Source: Nitrospirillum amazonense (GTDB lineage: Bacteria; Pseudomonadota; Alphaproteobacteria; Azospirillales; Azospirillaceae). From it: a DNA stretch of 64,000 nucleotides. Of this stretch, positions 63,902-64,000 are shown one piece after another. The stretch spans positions 88,774 through 152,773 of the forward strand of contig NZ_VITN01000017.1 of assembly GCF_007828045.1 (NCBI RefSeq). The letters are read 5' to 3'. The first letter of the stretch is position 1; each line of letters opens with the position of its first letter. Made by a program: the position numbers and the translations under genes. The notes under the pieces were generated by a model. It saw only the letters and a list, made by a program, of their open reading frames with translations. It did no database searches and was not told the origin of the DNA.

Positions 63902-64000
63902 CGTGGTACCCCTCCGCCGAGGGCCGCCTTCCATTGGTGATGTTGTTCGCCGAATCTGGAAGGAGGTCTGGCTTGTGAGGGTGGGAAGTGTCCACGAATG

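Overview
The window is high-GC alphaproteobacterial DNA (by eye about 60-67% GC). It reads as most of one integrative and conjugative element (ICE) of the rhizobial/sphingomonad type. Evidence is a complete RP4-like trb mating-pair operon, a TraG coupling protein, a DUF3363 MOBP relaxase, TraF, DUF736/DUF2840/DUF2274 companions, and a regulatory cassette that matches the excision control of ICEMlSymR7A (RdfS, frameshifted FseA, QseM and an XRE regulator). I identified no complete integrase and no tRNA gene. The left end of the element lies outside the window.

Layout. (1) Positions 1-17823 hold a defence-type cargo. An AddB-like PD-(D/E)XK nuclease runs off the left edge. It is divergent from a tightly packed plus-strand operon: BrxR/CapW-like WYL regulator, DrmD-like SNF2 helicase with a C-terminal DUF3883 domain, a 163-aa unknown, a 1408-aa sacsin-type GHKL ATPase, a DUF1156 DNA methyltransferase, and a HEPN(Swt1-like)-DUF499 ATPase. 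This is the best candidate for an undescribed or poorly described anti-phage system. (2) Positions 17967-32825 hold a LysR regulator and the minus-strand transfer genes (relaxase, traG, copG-like, trbBCDEJKLFGI, DUF2274). A strong candidate oriT (about 32837-33000) lies just upstream of the relaxase. (3) Positions 33069-39310 continue the same minus-strand series upstream: lytic transglycosylase, DUF736, TraF, DUF2840, a small RHH-like protein, ParA, RepA with iterons inside its own 3' end, and an RdfS-like excisionase at the head. An IS110-family element has landed between repA and parA. (4) Positions 39447-40961 hold the excision-control cassette. The DUF2285 gene is split and needs a +1 shift at a CCC-T site to make a full protein, as described for FseA.

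(5) Positions 41269-55099 are the ICE maintenance region on the minus strand: DUF736, a membrane protein, a PIN/antitoxin pair, DUF2493, a toprim protein, a giant methyltransferase-'strawberry notch' helicase, small ORFs (DUF6117 and others), a large ParB and the ArdC antirestriction protein. Three of these genes share a conserved 5' leader. (6) Positions 55341-61714 are plus-strand cargo: an AbiEi/AbiEii toxin-antitoxin pair with an autoregulatory-looking promoter, then a two-gene module of a DUF4145-RecD-like helicase and a TPR/OB-fold protein. (7) Positions 61715-64000 look like the element boundary: an AT-rich stretch, repeats, a truncated tyrosine integrase, then a transglutaminase-like gene and a small hypothetical gene.

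How it works together (inference). FseA-like protein made by frameshifting would switch on the rdfS-like gene, which heads one long transcription unit for excision, plasmid-like replication/partition and conjugation. QseM-like and XRE proteins would hold this off. ArdC, ParB and the helicases would help the element establish in a new host. The defence operon, AbiE and the helicase/TPR module would protect the host and the element from phages and rival elements.
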